DNA from: Deltaproteobacteria bacterium
Lineage (GTDB): Bacteria; Myxococcota_A; Polyangia; Polyangiales; Ga0077539
Assembly: GCA_030694465.1 (NCBI GenBank)
Contig: JAUXYJ010000023.1
Location: 124,001-188,000, forward strand
DNA: 64,000 bases
Direction of reading: 5' to 3'
The translations under genes were made by a program, and so were the position numbers. Shown here in pieces: positions 61,116-64,000 of the stretch (the stretch's first letter is position 1; each line of letters opens with the position of its first letter). Below the pieces are notes generated by a model. It had not been told where the DNA came from, did not search any database, and saw nothing but the letters and a program-made list of their open reading frames with translations.

Positions 61116-61526
61116 ATGACCGCGCTCAAACAAGAATATGAATCTGTCCTCACGTTTGCCCTCTCGCTCCCTGGCGCATTCGAAGACAACCCTTGGGGCG
61201 AACGCGTAGCCAAAGTAGGCAAGAAGGTCTTTGTCTTCTCGCACCTCTCGGACAACCGCGCGTCGTTTAGCGTCAAGCTGCCACAGTCCTGTGAGCTCGC
61301 CCTCGCCCTGCCCAACGTCTCGCCCACTGGCTACGGCCTAGGCAAAGCCGGCTGGGTCTCTGTCGTGTTTACCGACGGGCTCGAGATCGACGTCGCCATG
61401 CTGCGCGAGTGGGTCACCGAGAGCTACCGGGCCGTCGCAACCAAGAAGCTCGCCAAGCAGCTCGACGCACCCGCGCTCAGCGCGATTGAACCTGCAAAAA
61501 AGCGCACAAAACGCAAGGGAGCCTAA
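61116..61526 (+). CDS. MmcQ/YjbR family protein
   Basis: 136 residues from the ATG at 61116; an earlier in-frame start at 61038 would add a poorly coded tail. The YjbR fold is shown by the conserved YESVLTFALSLPGAFEDNPWGERVAKVGKKVFVFSH, then FSVKLP and SPTGYGLGKAGWVSVVFTDG. It is a small DNA-binding-like (CyaY-like) protein of unknown function, often beside regulators. Cytoplasmic. It converges with the kinase gene downstream, overlapping by four bases. Confidence 0.88.
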   Translation: MTALKQEYESVLTFALSLPGAFEDNPWGERVAKVGKKVFVFSHLSDNRASFSVKLPQSCELALALPNVSPTGYGLGKAGWVSVVFTDGLEIDVAMLREWVTESYRAVATKKLAKQLDAPALSAIEPAKKRTKRKGA

Positions 61527-62437
61527 GGCAGCTTCGAGGGCCGCGGGGCGAGCCCTGGGTGGGACACACGCAGCGACGGCCAGCCTGCTTCGAGCAAGGC
61601 CTCGACGGCTTGACCGATGTCTGCAAACCGATGCGCGGGGTTCTTGGCCATCATGCGCAAGACCACCTCGGACACGGCCTCAGGCGTTGCCGGATCGAGG
61701 GTCCGAAGGGACGGAGGCGCTTGGCGAATTTGCATCTGCAAGAGCTCAAGCAGGCTCGCCGCTTTAAACGGCCGCTTGCCCGCGATCATCTCAAACACGA
61801 TCACGCCAAACGCGTACTGGTCCGCCTGCGCATCGACGGGTTTTCCCATCGCTTGTTCGGGGGGCATGTACTCGGGCGTCCCAAAGACCGCGCCGTCCTT
61901 GGTCAGCGGCGCGCCGGCGTGACCAAAGAGCATCCGCGCCATGCCAAAGTCCAAGACCTTCACGACCAAGCGCCCGTCGGCAAAACGCCTCACCATCACG
62001 TTCTCGGGCTTGAGGTCCCTGTGAACAATCCCTTGGGAATGCGCGGCACGAAGTGCTCCGCCCATTTGGCGCGAAATCTCAAGCGCGATCCACGGCGGGA
62101 GCGGCCTCGTGTGGTTGTACACCGAGCGCAACGTCTCGCCCTCGACGCGCTCCATCACCATGGCCACGTCGCCCGACGGAAGACGGCCAAATTCCCACGC
62201 GCGCACAATGTTTTCGTGCACGAGCGAGGTCATCACTTTGGCCTCGCGGTCAAACCGCGCCACAGTCTCGCGGTCGCTCGTAAACTCGGACTTCAAGAGC
62301 TTCACCGCGACCTGCTCGCCGCCGCCCACAGGCTCCGCGAGATAGACCGCGCCAATGCCACCCTGCCCCAGCACCTTGAGCAGCCGATAGCGCCCCGCGA
62401 TCACCTCGCCCACTTTGCTCTCGGGACTCTCGCTCAT
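61523..62437 (-). CDS. Ser/Thr protein kinase (cytoplasmic)
   Basis: 304 residues, almost entirely kinase domain: LGQGGIGAVYLAE, VAVKLLK, HRDLKPENVMV, LDFGMARML and GTPEYMPPEQAMG. There is no membrane segment or extra domain; the C-terminal 20 residues are Pro/Arg-rich. It is the first of two kinases in a row on the minus strand, 112 bases from the next. Hanks-type kinases of this soluble kind feed into myxobacterial signalling networks. Substrate unknown. Confidence 0.93.
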   Translation of the reverse strand: MSESPESKVGEVIAGRYRLLKVLGQGGIGAVYLAEPVGGGEQVAVKLLKSEFTSDRETVARFDREAKVMTSLVHENIVRAWEFGRLPSGDVAMVMERVEGETLRSVYNHTRPLPPWIALEISRQMGGALRAAHSQGIVHRDLKPENVMVRRFADGRLVVKVLDFGMARMLFGHAGAPLTKDGAVFGTPEYMPPEQAMGKPVDAQADQYAFGVIVFEMIAGKRPFKAASLLELLQMQIRQAPPSLRTLDPATPEAVSEVVLRMMAKNPAHRFADIGQAVEALLEAGWPSLRVSHPGLAPRPSKLP

Positions 62438-62549
62438 GCGCTACCTCGGACCGATCATGGCTGCCATTTGTCGCTCTCGCGTGCCCATTCAGGCGTCGCA
62501 CGCTCACCCGCACAAGCCTACAAAACCACGCGCTTCCATCGTGACACAA

Positions 62550-63890
62550 TCACCGATGGCGATGATGTTTTGCTCGCCGAGGGCGATCACGCGAGCGGTC
62601 TTCGTCGCTGTCGTCGTCTTGCACGCGCTGCTCATGGTCGCTCTCTCGCGCGTGGTGATCGTCCTCACGGGGCGCCTCGCCAGGTGAAGCCAACAGCGAG
62701 CGCACCGTCGCGATCGAGGCCTCAGGGACGAGCGTTTTGCGTGTACTTATCCAATGAAATCCGAGCCCGAGAGCCAAGAGCACCCCCGCCGCGAGGGCTA
62801 CCCAACGGCCGCGGCGGGGCGACGAGACCACAGGGGTCACCGTCGTCGTGTGCGCGCTCACCGCGGTCGCGACGGCCGGGGCAAAAGGGTTGATCGCAGG
62901 GACTGACGCGAGCACCTGCGCAGGCGTAGACAGCGCGGGCGAAGACACCAGGGGCATCGATGGCCGCACACACACCGCCTGCAACGCATCGACCGCATCG
63001 GTGACCGTCTCAAAGCGCTCGGCAGGGAGCTTGGCCATGATGCGCTCAAGCACCGCGTCGACGCCCTGTGGCAGCGAGGGGTTGAGCGCCTGCGCGGACG
63101 GGAGGGGCTCGCCCACGTGCTTAAACACCAAAGACAGCGGGTCGTCGGCCTCGAAGGGCGGCTTGCCGGTCAAGAGCTCAAACGCGATCACGCCCAGCGA
63201 ATACTGGTCTGCGCGTGTGTCGACCGGCTGACCTACGACCTGCTCAGGGGCCATGTAGGCCGGTGTCCCGAGGAGCGTGCCTGCCTTGGTGAGCGCCGTG
63301 GCGCCGTGGCCACCAAAGCTCTGCGAGCGCGCGTGCGCGATGCCAAAATCAATGATCTTAATCGCGCCGGACTCGGTCACGATCACGTTGTCGGGCTTGA
63401 GATCGCGGTGGACAATCCCACGGTGATGCGCGCTCGCGAGGCCCGACGCGATGGCGGAGAGCCAGGGCAGCGCGCGAGTCCAATCGATGACGCCCTCTCG
63501 CGCGATCACCGCCGAGAGCGGCTCTCCTTCGATGAGCTCAAGGACGAGATAGCGACTGCCATCGTCCAAGATCCCGACGTCCATACAGCGCGCGATGTTG
63601 GGGTGCTCAAGGTGCGCAGCGGTCATCGCCTCGCGCTGAAATCGTGCGGCGCTCTCGGGGTCTGTCCCGTCGCCACGCAACACCTTGAGCGCGACGAGCT
63701 TGGCGAGGCCAAGATGCTCGGCGCGATAGACCTCGCCCATGCCTCCCGCACCCAGGCGAGAGACCACACGGTAACGGCCAGCGACGACGCGGCCCACCAG
63801 ACCATCGGGCACCATCGTGTCACTGAGCGAGATCTTGGCATCGACGAGAGTACGTGCGGTGCCAACGTCACGGAGCGTGGGATCACTCAT
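62550..63890 (-). CDS. Membrane-tethered Ser/Thr protein kinase
   Basis: 446 residues. Kinase domain at about 38-300: RLGAGGMGEVYRAEH, VALKVLRGD, HRDLKPDNVIV, IIDFGIAHARS and GTPAYMAPEQVVG. A Pro/Ser/Ala-rich linker and a transmembrane helix (about 370-388: WVALAAGVLLALGLGFHWI) lead to a 55-residue tail that is extremely charged (REDDHHARESDHEQRVQDDDSDEDRSRD). This His/Asp/Glu/Arg tail could bind metal or polyphosphate. It shares general design with the kinase at 3554, with a stop 112 bases before the next kinase gene. Confidence 0.92.
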   Translation of the reverse strand: MSDPTLRDVGTARTLVDAKISLSDTMVPDGLVGRVVAGRYRVVSRLGAGGMGEVYRAEHLGLAKLVALKVLRGDGTDPESAARFQREAMTAAHLEHPNIARCMDVGILDDGSRYLVLELIEGEPLSAVIAREGVIDWTRALPWLSAIASGLASAHHRGIVHRDLKPDNVIVTESGAIKIIDFGIAHARSQSFGGHGATALTKAGTLLGTPAYMAPEQVVGQPVDTRADQYSLGVIAFELLTGKPPFEADDPLSLVFKHVGEPLPSAQALNPSLPQGVDAVLERIMAKLPAERFETVTDAVDALQAVCVRPSMPLVSSPALSTPAQVLASVPAINPFAPAVATAVSAHTTTVTPVVSSPRRGRWVALAAGVLLALGLGFHWISTRKTLVPEASIATVRSLLASPGEAPREDDHHARESDHEQRVQDDDSDEDRSRDRPRRAKHHRHR

Positions 63891-64000
63891 CGGATCGTAA
63901 CTCTAGCAAAAAACCTCGCGAACAACATGTCAACTCGTCAGTGTAGCGCAGTTCTGTCCGGCGCTCTCGTCCTCTCGAAGGTATACCTCGTCCCCATGGA

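Noticed and set aside
63891..64000. ATG at 63996 as the start of a divergent gene
   Set aside because: Only the start codon and two bases are in the window; the region before it looks like a divergent promoter but nothing can be supported.
1..64000. CRISPR arrays, tRNA, rRNA, complete insertion sequences
   Set aside because: No spaced direct repeats, no cloverleaf-like T-loop sequences and no transposase proteins were seen anywhere in the window.

Overview
The window is about 64 kb of very GC-rich bacterial DNA, densely packed with genes on both strands. Many genes overlap by 4 bases at ATGA or GTGA junctions, and convergent neighbours often overlap. The gene content points to a predatory or soil myxobacterium (Myxococcota, probably the Polyangia side). 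It has five Hanks-type Ser/Thr kinases, MopE-type Cys/Asp repeats (EVCNGRDDDCDGRIDEG), an OmpA protein with thrombospondin-3-like Ca repeats, PEGA-domain proteins, an M23 peptidase with a MYXO-CTERM-like tail, and many small Asp/Cys-rich lipoproteins. This assignment is inferred from gene content; no rRNA or tRNA was found.

Layout. 0.1-11 kb: a very large protein of unknown function, a membrane-tethered kinase, a glycosyltransferase/acyltransferase pair, an ammonium transporter, a TauE/SafE permease, a LysM lytic transglycosylase and a TerB-like protein. 11.1-14.6 kb: the most interesting locus. A small Cys-containing secreted peptide is followed by an MNIO (DUF692) enzyme and its DUF2063 partner, overlapping by four bases. 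The set is flanked by a CxxCH lipoprotein and a cytochrome P460-like lipoprotein. It looks like a RiPP (bufferin-type) cassette with an atypical precursor. 14.6-22.8 kb: aldehyde dehydrogenase, a MoxR ATPase with two VWA proteins, an unknown protein coupled to DUF1415, and a zinc-ribbon/PDZ membrane protein. 22.9-27 kb: pntAB transhydrogenase followed by a lipoprotein. 27-40 kb: a STAS-like protein, a SOUL haem protein coupled to a CrtI-like oxidoreductase, a phosphoesterase, several envelope lipoproteins, an M23 peptidase, a catalase-family protein and a GMC oxidoreductase.

40-43 kb holds a Cys-rich lipoprotein, a radical SAM enzyme and a condensation/WS-DGAT-type acyltransferase, the last two overlapping by four bases. 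43-53 kb: two kinases (one a 1038-residue kinase-STAND fusion), PEGA and lipoprotein genes, a methyltransferase, a HEAT-like protein and a second M23-type protein. 53-64 kb: an SPFH protein, an unknown protein and a HerA-like ATPase in one run, then dihydrolipoyl dehydrogenase, a Bax-inhibitor-1 protein, a YjbR protein and two more kinases.

Two kinds of repetitive DNA stand out. The first is a 14-base palindrome (core cggcgacgtcgccg). It recurs seven times exactly and twice with the same substitution. Five exact copies lie in frame in protein linkers, where they all encode Ala-Thr-Ser-Pro. The second is a 145-bp element with 21-bp perfect terminal inverted repeats, inserted exactly between the stop codons of two convergent genes; it looks like a MITE with a CTAG target duplication.
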